From positions 558,001 to 622,000 of the forward strand of contig NZ_FPBK01000001.1 in assembly GCF_900116665.1 (NCBI RefSeq): a DNA stretch of 64,000 bases, written 5' to 3'. This DNA is from Pustulibacterium marinum. Its GTDB lineage: Bacteria; Bacteroidota; Bacteroidia; Flavobacteriales; Flavobacteriaceae. The notes under the pieces were generated by a model. That model had not been told where the DNA came from, did not search any database, and saw only the letters and a list, made by a program, of their open reading frames with translations. A program made the translations under genes and the position numbers. Of this stretch, positions 8,127 to 15,820 are shown piece after piece. Numbering within the stretch: position 1 is the first letter of the stretch; each line of letters begins with the position of its first letter.

Positions 8127-8268
8127 GTTATAGGATACATTAGAAACATCCATATGTACAAACTATAGGGTTAAAAATGTATAAATTACAAAAACCAGTA
8201 TTCTTCTTACTTCTCCAAAGTATAAAGCTTTTAGTGTTCAAATTGTTTTGTAACTTTCTGTAAAAAAG

Positions 8269-8748
8269 ATGAAAAAATTAATAGTAATGCTAAGCCTCTT
8301 CATCATAGGATGCGGAAGTTCAAAAACAATCACTACCATAAGTGAGGAGGATTTGTCTTTACTGGAGTCAAAACAGTTTATGATCAATAACGAATGGCTA
8401 CTTCCCATGGGCGCTGGCCAAATAAATCTTATTGGCAACCCAAATCATATTCAAATAAAAAATGATAGCTTAGATGTTTACTTGCCTTATTTTGGGGTTC
8501 GTCAATTTGGCGGTAGCTACAATGGAGAAGCGGGAATTAAGTTTTCTGGAGTGATGACGGATTATCATGTTAATGAAGGAAAGAAAGGAGCAAAAATGAT
8601 TCAGTTTTCGTCCAAGGATGGGACGGAAAATTTCAAATTCAGTATTACAATTTATCCCGAAGGAAAAACACTCACACAAATTATAAGTACTAGCAGAGAT
8701 AATGTTTCATACCGTGGGTATCTTGAAAAATTACCGGAAGATCTGTAA
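8269..8748 (+). CDS. DUF4251 lipoprotein
   Basis: A 159-residue lipoprotein (lipobox IIGC, C15) matching the Bacteroidota DUF4251 family by its central segment: SLDVYLPYFG, then GGSYNGEAGIKFSG, and a C-terminal IYPEGKTLTQIISTSRDNVSYRG. The function of the family is unknown; members are envelope lipoproteins, probably beta-sandwich. It is an isolated gene, preceded by a terminator and followed by another lipoprotein gene 84 bp on. Confidence 0.8.
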   Translation: MKKLIVMLSLFIIGCGSSKTITTISEEDLSLLESKQFMINNEWLLPMGAGQINLIGNPNHIQIKNDSLDVYLPYFGVRQFGGSYNGEAGIKFSGVMTDYHVNEGKKGAKMIQFSSKDGTENFKFSITIYPEGKTLTQIISTSRDNVSYRGYLEKLPEDL

Positions 8749-8832
8749 CGTTTGAGTGTTAAACTTATCTTGAATACCACTCGGTTTACAATCATTTCAT
8801 TTAGTTTAGTCGGTTTTAAAAAATGAATGTTT

Positions 8833-9363
8833 ATGAAATATGGCATTGTAATAGTTCTCTTCTTTTTGTTGATAGGTTGTGATCAAGTGAGCAAAGAAGT
8901 AGAAACCGCTTTTGATACCATTGCTAAAAAGCAAGACAGTATTTCAAAAATGGAATACACAAAGATAGATGTGTTGTATGATAGCCTTCAGCAATTGGAA
9001 TTATCAATATCCGATAGAGAAAAAACAGTTCAGGTATATAAAGGTGTGCAACATTTTAAAGCATCTATAGATTCTTTAATGGTAACCAGAAAAACGAGAT
9101 CTGAAAATGCAAATAAAGAAGTATTGGTAGAAAAGTACAACGCTTCTGTGTTGAGCTTAGAGCGTGTTTTTGATTCTTTAAAAGGGTATAAAGTAACCAT
9201 GCGTTTGGATACGTTTTATCAAACTGAAAAAGACCTGAAAAAATTTCCTGAGGAAGCTTTTAATGCAACGGTTTACAGCGGAAAATTAGACGGAGCAAAA
9301 AAAGCAGAACTCTTTATGCAAGCCATTCAAAAGAAATACGAACCAAAATCTGTAATTCCTTAA
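8833..9363 (+). CDS. Hypothetical helical lipoprotein
   Basis: About 176 residues with a lipobox LIGC (C16 counting from ATG 8833; an ATG two codons upstream at 8827 is also possible). The mature part is charged, has few aromatic residues and appears largely alpha-helical with heptad-like spacing, suggesting a periplasmic coiled-coil. I do not recognise a family. It converges tail to tail with pncA, overlapping it by 4 nt at the stop codons. Confidence 0.7.
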   Translation: MKYGIVIVLFFLLIGCDQVSKEVETAFDTIAKKQDSISKMEYTKIDVLYDSLQQLELSISDREKTVQVYKGVQHFKASIDSLMVTRKTRSENANKEVLVEKYNASVLSLERVFDSLKGYKVTMRLDTFYQTEKDLKKFPEEAFNATVYSGKLDGAKKAELFMQAIQKKYEPKSVIP

Positions 9364-9965
9364 ATCGTGGATGAGGTAACCACTTTTCCACCTAGTTTGG
9401 TGATTTCTTGTTTAGCATTTTCAAAGGCTTCGGCGTCCAATGCTCGCGTGACGTCTTCTATGTAAAAACATTCAAAACCTTCGGCAATGGCGTCTTTTGC
9501 AGAGAACAATACACAGAATTCGGCAGCCAATCCGCAGAAATACAATTCAGTTACTTTTTTCTCTTTTAAATATCCTGCTAATCCAGTGGATTTCAGGTGC
9601 GCATTATCGTAAAATCCGCTATAGCTATCAATTTCTGGCGTAGTTCCTTTTCTGAAGATAACTTCAATTCGTTCAGTATTTAAATCAGGGTGAAACGCTG
9701 CGCCAACAGTATTTTGCACACAATGTACCGGCCATAAAATCTGCGTGATTCCTTCTAAATGAATCGTTTCGTATACCTCTTTTCCAAAATGATTTACCGC
9801 AAAACTAGCATGACTCGCCGGATGCCAATCTTGTGTAGCAATGACTAATTCAAATTTCTCCTGCAATTGATTTACGATGGGGATAATTTCATCTCCGTTG
9901 GGAACGGCTAAAGCGCCGCCCGGCATAAAATCATTTTGAATATCGATAAGAACTAATGCCTTCAT
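9360..9965 (-). CDS. pncA: Nicotinamidase
   Basis: A 201-residue isochorismatase-fold hydrolase that converts nicotinamide to nicotinate and ammonia. The catalytic triad D8, K106 and C151 is visible (VLIDIQNDF; FRKGT; GLAAEFCV), as are metal ligands in TQDWHP (D46, H48) and PVHC (H81). It lies 1 nt downstream of pncB on the minus strand, so both enzymes of the nicotinamide-to-nicotinate-mononucleotide salvage route are co-transcribed. Confidence 0.95.
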   Translation of the reverse strand: MKALVLIDIQNDFMPGGALAVPNGDEIIPIVNQLQEKFELVIATQDWHPASHASFAVNHFGKEVYETIHLEGITQILWPVHCVQNTVGAAFHPDLNTERIEVIFRKGTTPEIDSYSGFYDNAHLKSTGLAGYLKEKKVTELYFCGLAAEFCVLFSAKDAIAEGFECFYIEDVTRALDAEAFENAKQEITKLGGKVVTSSTI

Positions 9966-9966
9966 A

Positions 9967-11367
9967 TTATTTGTGTAATTGAATCAAACGATCTCTTTCT
10001 TCTTTTAATTGGGTGCTGATGCCTACTTTATAAATATGCGGATTGTCAAAACGTTTGTATTCGCGCATCAATAAATCAATTCTGCTTTTGCTATACGCGG
10101 CCAATTCTTGTAAAGAATAATCCGGAATGAGTTTTTTTCCATCTTTCATTACTTCACTTAACAAAGGTTCTTGATCGTAGTGCGCTACCTCTAATTGTTT
10201 GTAAGGTTCGTGTGGGTGATGTTGTATATTTACTTTGCTTTCGGTATAAATCGCAATAGCATCCGCACCGATGAATTTTCCGTTTTTGTCTTTCATTCGA
10301 TACACTTGTTTGCGATACGGAAGCGTTGTTTTGATTAAACTCTCTGATATTTTAATACGAGGAGTTCCATTTGAAAAAGACAATTTATAAACACCATCTA
10401 GCGCGCCGTTGGGTTTTCCAATCACCAAATTGGTGCCTACCCCATAAATATCAATAGGTGCTTCTTGCTCTTGTAAACTCTTGATTACAAACTCATCTAA
10501 CTGATTCGAAACAGCAATTTTTACATATTCCAAACCGGCTTCGTCTAGCAATTTTCTACTTTGTGCAGCGTAATAAGCCAAATCCCCACTGTCCAAACGA
10601 ATGGCCAACAGTTTCTGTCCTTTGGCTTCCATTTCTTTGGCAACAATAATAGCGTTAGGAATACCGCTTTTTAAGGTGTCGTATGTGTCAACCAGCAATA
10701 CACAATTGGTAGGTCTGCATTCTGCAAAATCTCTGAAAGCCTCCAATTCATCATCATAACTTTGAATAAAGGAATGCGCCATAGTCCCCGAAATAGGAAT
10801 GTTATAATCTCTACCTACAATTACGTTACTAGTGCCATGAAAACCACCAATCATAGCCGCTTTACTGGCAAAATAACCACCCGGACCTTGAGCACGGCGT
10901 AAACCAAAATCTAACAAAGTTTTGTTTTTAGCTACGAGTTTTACCCTGCTTGCCTTGGTAGCAATCAACGTTTGAAAGTTCAGCAGGTTTAGTAAAATAG
11001 TTTCTATTAATTGTGCTTCTACCATCGAAGCTTCTACTTGTAAAATAGTTTGATTGGCAAAAACCACATCACCTTCCTGAACGGAATAAATGCTTCCGGT
11101 AAATTTAAAATCCTTTAAATAAGCTAAAAATTCGGTATCGAAGTTTTGTGTGCTGAGGTAGGCAATGTCTTCTTCCGAAAACTGTAATTGCTCAATGGTT
11201 TTTAGCAAATCGCCCAAACCGGCAAAAACAGCATAACCGCCATTGTATGGAATTTTTCTAAAGTAATAATCAAAAACAGCACAGTCGTCTTTTTTTCCTT
11301 TTTGGAAATATACCTGCGCCATGCTAATCTGGTAGAGGTCGGTGTAGGTAGCAGTAAAATCAAACAT
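9967..11367 (-). CDS. pncB: Nicotinate phosphoribosyltransferase
   Basis: Cytosolic enzyme that joins nicotinate to PRPP to give nicotinate mononucleotide in NAD salvage. Full length at 466 residues from the ATG at 11367 (MFDFTATYTDLYQ); a TTG six codons further upstream (11385) would overlap the -7 box and is less likely. Family marks: YTDLYQISMAQVYF at the N-terminus, LRRAQGPGG, GGFHGTSNV with the phosphorylated histidine region, and RLDSGDL. It is the first gene of the pncB-pncA operon. Confidence 0.95.
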   Translation of the reverse strand: MFDFTATYTDLYQISMAQVYFQKGKKDDCAVFDYYFRKIPYNGGYAVFAGLGDLLKTIEQLQFSEEDIAYLSTQNFDTEFLAYLKDFKFTGSIYSVQEGDVVFANQTILQVEASMVEAQLIETILLNLLNFQTLIATKASRVKLVAKNKTLLDFGLRRAQGPGGYFASKAAMIGGFHGTSNVIVGRDYNIPISGTMAHSFIQSYDDELEAFRDFAECRPTNCVLLVDTYDTLKSGIPNAIIVAKEMEAKGQKLLAIRLDSGDLAYYAAQSRKLLDEAGLEYVKIAVSNQLDEFVIKSLQEQEAPIDIYGVGTNLVIGKPNGALDGVYKLSFSNGTPRIKISESLIKTTLPYRKQVYRMKDKNGKFIGADAIAIYTESKVNIQHHPHEPYKQLEVAHYDQEPLLSEVMKDGKKLIPDYSLQELAAYSKSRIDLLMREYKRFDNPHIYKVGISTQLKEERDRLIQLHK

Positions 11368-11382
11368 AAAATGTGGTTTGTA

Positions 11383-11390
11383 CAAATTTA
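11383..11390 (-). promoter_or_regulatory. -7 box of the pncBA operon
   Basis: Read on the minus strand this is TAAATTTG, a perfect TAnnTTTG box, 15 bp upstream of the preferred pncB ATG. No convincing TTTG -33 element is seen at the usual spacing. Confidence 0.5.
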
Positions 11391-11463
11391 TAAAATGGTG
11401 TATTTCCTAAATCCTAAATGTCTATTAAAATTAAATACAAATTAGGAGTATTACCACTGTTTA

Positions 11464-11507
11464 AGTAACCTTGGTTACACAAATAGCTTTGGAAAGCCGT
11501 AATTTTA
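11464..11507 (+). promoter_or_regulatory. Crp/Fnr-type palindrome and promoter of the haem lipoprotein gene
   Basis: AGTAACCTTGGTTACA (11464-11479) has perfect GTAAC/GTTAC arms; a -7 box TAATTTTA (11500-11507, one mismatch from TAnnTTTG) starts 28.5 bp from its centre. Same layout as the crp promoter. Confidence 0.7.
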
Positions 11508-11517
11508 AAACAAAAAC

Positions 11518-12477
11518 ATGAGAATACTTTACACACTTTTGTTGATAGTTTTAGTAGGCTGTAAAAGTGATCCTGAAAAGAAAGAGGTTACAGAGGCTTA
11601 CAAGCCAGAAGAAGCACATGCCTTGTTGACTCAAAAATGTTACGTAGGTCATAGCGTAACTGCGGAGCATGATTCAGGCCGAATTGCACCACCCATGGTT
11701 GCGGTAAAAACGCGTTATCTAAAAGAAGCCAATTCTAAAGAAGAATTTATACAGGCGATTTCGGCTTTTGTGAATGAACCTTCAGAAGGAAATGCGAAAA
11801 TGAGAGGCGCTGTGAAAAGATTTGGAGTCATGCCGTATCAGCAATTTTCAAAAGAAGAATTGTCTATGATGGCAGCTTTTATGTACGATTATCAATTGGA
11901 ATCTCCAGAATGGTTTGCCGAGCACTACCAAGAGAAACATTCCGGAAATTTTGAACAAGAAGGAAAAGTATTTCAAACTAAAACAGACGAGAAAAGTTAT
12001 GCTGAAATAGGAATGAACTATGCTTTAGAAACCAAAAAAGTATTGGGTAAAAACCTCATGGGAAAAATGCAACAAGAAAGTCCTGTGGCTGCTTTGACGT
12101 TTTGTAATGTGCAAGCGTTACCGCTGACAGATAGCATGGCTACAAAATACAATGCTACCATTAAAAGAGTTTCTGATAAAAATAGAAATCCGGTTAATGC
12201 GGCCAATACAGAAGAAGTTGGGTATATCAACGAATTTCAGAAAATAGTTGCAGCTGGTGAAAAAGTGAAGCCTATTGTAAAGGAAGAAGGAGATTCCGTT
12301 CATTTCTATGCGCCTATTGTAACCAATGCTATGTGTTTAAAATGTCACGGAACCGAAGCAACCATGGCTCCGGAAGTTAGAATGAAGTTACCAGAATTGT
12401 ACCCAATGGATAAAGCTATAGGCTATTCTGAAAATGAAGTGAGAGGAATTTGGAGTATTACTTTTGATAAACAATAA
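11518..12477 (+). CDS. DUF3365-type c-haem lipoprotein with one intact and one broken haem motif
   Basis: A 319-residue envelope lipoprotein (lipobox LVGC, C15). The N-terminal part (about 30-130) looks like a small cytochrome c domain: HALLTQKCYVGHS, a Q/MPYQQFSKEE stretch and a distal MPY methionine. The expected CxxCH has become C41-Y-V-G44-H45, with Gly (GGT) where Cys (TGT) is expected. The C-terminal part (about 150-319) is DUF3365-like with an intact CLKCH motif (C273, C276, H277) and a conserved FCNV cysteine. DUF3365 domains are periplasmic haem-binding sensor or redox modules. It is headed by the Crp/Fnr-type site and forms an operon with the methyltransferase 9 bp downstream. Redox partner and substrate unknown. 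Confidence 0.82.
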   Translation: MRILYTLLLIVLVGCKSDPEKKEVTEAYKPEEAHALLTQKCYVGHSVTAEHDSGRIAPPMVAVKTRYLKEANSKEEFIQAISAFVNEPSEGNAKMRGAVKRFGVMPYQQFSKEELSMMAAFMYDYQLESPEWFAEHYQEKHSGNFEQEGKVFQTKTDEKSYAEIGMNYALETKKVLGKNLMGKMQQESPVAALTFCNVQALPLTDSMATKYNATIKRVSDKNRNPVNAANTEEVGYINEFQKIVAAGEKVKPIVKEEGDSVHFYAPIVTNAMCLKCHGTEATMAPEVRMKLPELYPMDKAIGYSENEVRGIWSITFDKQ

Positions 12478-12486
12478 GAATTATTG

Positions 12487-13089
12487 ATGAAAGAATTTTG
12501 GAATGAGCGCTATGCTGCGGAAGCATTTGCGTATGGCGAAACGCCAAATGTGTATGTAGAGGAAAAATTAAGTGAAATTGCTGAAGGCGGAAAAGTATTA
12601 TTTCCGGCAGAAGGCGAGGGAAGAAATGCAGTGTATGCCGCCACCAAAGGTTTTGAAGTGGAGGCTTTTGATATGAGTATTTCGGGCAAAGAAAAAGCAT
12701 TGCAGTTAGCTGATAAGTTGGGAGTCAAAATTCGTTATGAATTGAAGAATTTAAAACACATTACTTATCCGGAAGCTATTTTTGACGGACTTATTTTGAT
12801 TTACGCACATTTTCCAGCCGATATTAGAAAGGAAGGTTTTCATAAGTTATGTAAATCTTTAAAACCGGGAGGAATTGTCATTTTTGAAGCTTTCGCCAAA
12901 GATCAATTACAGTATACTTCTGGCGGACCAAAAAACGAAGCGATGCTGTTTTCCGAAGAAGAAATTCCAGAATTATTTCCAGACTTTACTTTTAAAGAAA
13001 TAGGAACGCACATCATAGATTTAGAAGAAGGCTTGTACCACATAGGAAAAGGAAGTGTAGTGAGGTTCGTAGGAATTAAAAGCGAATAA
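12487..13089 (+). CDS. Class I SAM-dependent methyltransferase (TehB/TPMT-like)
   Basis: A 200-residue Rossmann-fold methyltransferase. The SAM-binding motif I is VLFPAEGEGRNAVYAA (about 37-52), followed by an acidic motif II (EAFDMS) and motif IV/post-motif LILIYAHFP. The N-terminal FWNERYAAEAFAYGETPN is typical of small TehB/thiopurine-methyltransferase-like enzymes that methylate chalcogen or thiol compounds. ATG 12487 is preferred over the TTG at 12484. It is co-transcribed with the haem lipoprotein under the Crp/Fnr-type promoter; a thiol or sulfide acceptor would fit, but that is inference. Confidence 0.82.
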   Translation: MKEFWNERYAAEAFAYGETPNVYVEEKLSEIAEGGKVLFPAEGEGRNAVYAATKGFEVEAFDMSISGKEKALQLADKLGVKIRYELKNLKHITYPEAIFDGLILIYAHFPADIRKEGFHKLCKSLKPGGIVIFEAFAKDQLQYTSGGPKNEAMLFSEEEIPELFPDFTFKEIGTHIIDLEEGLYHIGKGSVVRFVGIKSE

Positions 13090-13183
13090 TAGCGCTTTAG
13101 ATTTTTTGGTTTTGAATAAAATATAATTGTTCATATTTCAGTTGTAAAATTCGTAATGTTCTTGAATGTTAATTTTCAAAATT

Positions 13184-13228
13184 TGTAACAAATATGACAG
13201 ATAAACTGCGTTGCGTTGGTTAATTTTG
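13184..13228 (+). promoter_or_regulatory. Degenerate Crp/Fnr-type site and promoter of cydAB
   Basis: TGTAACAAATATGACA (13184-13199) has one perfect arm (GTAAC) and a second arm ATGAC that matches GTTAC at 3 of 5. A perfect -7 box TAATTTTG (13221-13228) starts exactly 29.5 bp from the centre, the same geometry as the TSUP and tolC promoters. The spacing is why I accept the weak arm. Confidence 0.5.
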
Positions 13229-13259
13229 AAGCAATATTAAACACAACACAAACTGCATT

Positions 13260-14591
13260 ATGGAGGACATGCTTTTTTATGATAGGATCCAATTTGCCTT
13301 CACCATTACATTTCACTACCTCTTTCCACAATTAACCATGGGTTTGTCCCTGATGATTGTCTATTTCAAATGGAAATTTCTACGATCGAAAGACGAAAAA
13401 TACAATGACGCTGCCAAGTTTTGGATGAAAATCTTTGCGCTCAATTTTGCTATGGGTGTAGTTACCGGAATTCCAATGGAATTTCAATTTGGGACCAACT
13501 GGGCAAAGTTTTCTGAGTTAACCGGAGGAATTATTGGTCAGACCCTCGCTATGGAAGGAATGTTTTCGTTCTTTTTAGAATCATCTTTCTTAGGATTGTT
13601 TCTTTTTGGTGAAAAATTATTGGGGCATAAATTACACTTTGTAACAGGCTTTCTAGTATTTCTGGGGTCTTGGGCTAGTGGTTTTTTAATTATAGCAACC
13701 CACTCCTGGATGCAAAATCCAGTAGGTTATGAGATATTGGCTAACGGTAAGTTTGTGCTGAATAATTTTGGAGCACTGTTTTCTAATCCTTGGTTGTGGC
13801 CTTCGTTTTTGCACAATCAAATGGCATCGGTGGTTACCAGTTCTTTTGTGGTGGCCGCCATTGGAGCTTTTTATTTATTGAACAACAAACACAGTCAGTT
13901 TGGTCAACTATTTGTAAAAACTGGTGTTGTTTTCGGGTTGATTTCTTCTGTGTTAGTGGCATTTCCAACGGGAGATTTAACAGCTAAAAATGTGGTAAAA
14001 CATCAACCGATTACTTTTGCTGCTATGGAAGGTATTTTTGAAACTGAGGAAGGTGGTTCAGAAATTGTATTGATTGGTCAGCCTAATATTCAAGATAAAA
14101 AATTAGATAATAAAATAGCCGTGCCTAATGTACTGAGCTTTTTAACCTATCAAAACTGGGATCAAACCGTAAAAGGATTGAATGAGTTTGAAGAAGAGAA
14201 TTACCCAACCAATATTCCTGGGCTGTACTATGGTTATCATATTATGGTGGGCTTGGGTACTATTTTTATTGGGTTAATGGCTGTAGCAAGCTTTTTCCTT
14301 TTCAGAAAAAAACTATACAAAACCCATTGGATTTTATGGATATTGATGTTTATGATACCTTTCCCGTACATAGCCAATACTATGGGTTGGTATACTGCCG
14401 AGTTGGGTAGACAACCTTGGTTGGTGTACAATTTGTTACGCACTACCGAAGGAGCATCGCCAACCGTATCTTCTGGTAATACCTTATTTACCTTGCTTGG
14501 TTTTGTAGGCTTGTATTTATTATTAGGGATGTTGTTTCTCATCTTGGTAGGTAAAATTATTAACAAAGGGCCACACCCTGTAAAACACTAG
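13260..14591 (+). CDS. cydA: Cytochrome bd ubiquinol oxidase subunit I
   Basis: A 443-residue inner-membrane subunit of the quinol-oxidising, oxygen-reducing terminal oxidase. Haem ligands and proton-path residues are in place: H19 (haem b595), E99 and E107 in AMEGMFSFFLESSF, H185 (haem b558, PSFLHNQ) and M375 (NTMGWYTAE), followed by the GRQPW motif. It is shorter than the E. coli protein because the periplasmic Q-loop is short, as in many Bacteroidota and Gram-positive CydA. It is translated just ahead of cydB (2-nt gap). The upstream region carries a degenerate copy of the local Crp/Fnr site. Cytochrome bd is known to tolerate sulfide better than haem-copper oxidases. Confidence 0.97.
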   Translation: MEDMLFYDRIQFAFTITFHYLFPQLTMGLSLMIVYFKWKFLRSKDEKYNDAAKFWMKIFALNFAMGVVTGIPMEFQFGTNWAKFSELTGGIIGQTLAMEGMFSFFLESSFLGLFLFGEKLLGHKLHFVTGFLVFLGSWASGFLIIATHSWMQNPVGYEILANGKFVLNNFGALFSNPWLWPSFLHNQMASVVTSSFVVAAIGAFYLLNNKHSQFGQLFVKTGVVFGLISSVLVAFPTGDLTAKNVVKHQPITFAAMEGIFETEEGGSEIVLIGQPNIQDKKLDNKIAVPNVLSFLTYQNWDQTVKGLNEFEEENYPTNIPGLYYGYHIMVGLGTIFIGLMAVASFFLFRKKLYKTHWILWILMFMIPFPYIANTMGWYTAELGRQPWLVYNLLRTTEGASPTVSSGNTLFTLLGFVGLYLLLGMLFLILVGKIINKGPHPVKH

Positions 14592-14593
14592 TT

Positions 14594-15670
14594 ATGGAGT
14601 TATTTTGGTATCTCGTTTTAATGTTTATGCTAGCCATGTATGTCATTTTAGATGGTTATGATTTTGGAGCAGGAATTATACATTTATTCTTCGGAAAAAC
14701 AGAAAAAGATAAAAAAGCAATTACTAGTGCTATTGGTCCGTTTTGGGATGCAAACGAAGTTTGGCTAATTGCCTCTGGAGGAGTGTTGTTTTTTGCTTTT
14801 CCTACCTTATACGCATCATCGTTTAGCGGATTTTATTTACCGCTGATAATGATTTTATGGTTGTTGATTTTTCGTGCCATAGGGTTAGAGTTACGCGGAC
14901 AAGTACACAACCGTATGTGGGAGCGTATTTGGGATAAAGCCTTTGGTATAGCAAGCTTATTGCTAGCCTTATTTTTTGGTATTGCCTTAGGCAATGTAGT
15001 ACGAGGTGTAAATTTAGGAATGGTAGAAAACGGAGTATCGGCTCACGAACCACATTATTTCTTTTTACCACTGTGGAACCCAACATTTGATCCTATGGCA
15101 GAACATCAAGGGATTATAGATTGGTTTACCATTCTATTAGGAATTATTGCTGTTGTGATTTTAACCATGCATGGAGCCAATTGGATCATTTTTAAAACGA
15201 ATGCCGCTATCAATTCGAAACTTAAGAAAACAGTTTTTAGATTGAATTTTGTGTTACTAGCGTTAATCATTGTATCACTAAGTGTTTGGCATATCATAGA
15301 TCCAAATCCATTTAGAAATTTTCTGGAACATCCTTGGTTATGGATTTTTCCATTGATGACAGCCATTGGTTTTGGAGGATTGTTTCGTGTACAAACTTTC
15401 AAAAAGGATATTACAGGGTTTTTATGTTCTAGTTTGTTCCTGTTTGGTGGTTTTGCCAGTACGGCGGCTTCTATTTTTCCAAATTTATTGCCTTCAACGA
15501 ACGATGTAAATCCGTCGCTCACCGTGTACAATGTTGCAGCACATGAATACGGACTAGGCGTAGGCGTAATATGGTTTATTGTAGCCGCGATTTTGGTAGG
15601 TGTTTATTTCTTTATCCAACACAAAGTATTTAAAGGAAAAATGGATGATGTTGGCTATGGTGAACATTAA
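14594..15670 (+). CDS. cydB: Cytochrome bd ubiquinol oxidase subunit II
   Basis: A 358-residue multi-pass membrane protein, partner of CydA. N-terminal signature ILDGYDFGAGI (19-28) and GPFWDANEVWLI (49-60), with W51, D52 and W57 at the conserved quinol/proton-path positions, identify CydB. It starts 2 nt after cydA and ends 28 bp before a strong terminator. No small CydX-like ORF is evident after it. Confidence 0.96.
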   Translation: MELFWYLVLMFMLAMYVILDGYDFGAGIIHLFFGKTEKDKKAITSAIGPFWDANEVWLIASGGVLFFAFPTLYASSFSGFYLPLIMILWLLIFRAIGLELRGQVHNRMWERIWDKAFGIASLLLALFFGIALGNVVRGVNLGMVENGVSAHEPHYFFLPLWNPTFDPMAEHQGIIDWFTILLGIIAVVILTMHGANWIIFKTNAAINSKLKKTVFRLNFVLLALIIVSLSVWHIIDPNPFRNFLEHPWLWIFPLMTAIGFGGLFRVQTFKKDITGFLCSSLFLFGGFASTAASIFPNLLPSTNDVNPSLTVYNVAAHEYGLGVGVIWFIVAAILVGVYFFIQHKVFKGKMDDVGYGEH

Positions 15671-15697
15671 TAGAGTTTTTAAAATATATTTACAAAA

Positions 15698-15726
15698 GTA
15701 GCTCCACAGGAGCTGCTTTTTTTTTG
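15698..15726 (+). terminator. Terminator of cydAB
   Basis: AGCTCC (15700-15705), loop ACA, GGAGCT (15709-15714), extended by AG/CT pairs around a mismatch and followed by nine T. Confidence 0.9.
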
Positions 15727-15748
15727 TGTATCAAATGTTACACAGCAC

Positions 15749-15793
15749 CGTAACACTGGTTACTGACTCACATAGGGCTTGCGATTACTTTTG
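15749..15793 (+). promoter_or_regulatory. Crp/Fnr-type palindrome and promoter of the tolC-RND operon
   Basis: CGTAACACTGGTTACT (15749-15764) has perfect GTAAC/GTTAC arms. The -7 box TACTTTTG (15786-15793) is perfect and starts 29.5 bp from the centre, identical in box sequence and spacing to the TSUP promoter. Confidence 0.75.
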
Positions 15794-15820
15794 TCTCAAA
15801 TAAAATCGTAAGTCATATTT

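Noticed and set aside
8250-8263. Half-site GTAACTTTCTGTAA before the DUF4251 gene
   Set aside because: The second arm does not match GTTAC and there is no -7 box at the regulon spacing.
9967-11385. TTG start for pncB at 11385
   Set aside because: It would overlap the -7 box TAAATTTG; ATG 11367 fits the family N-terminus.
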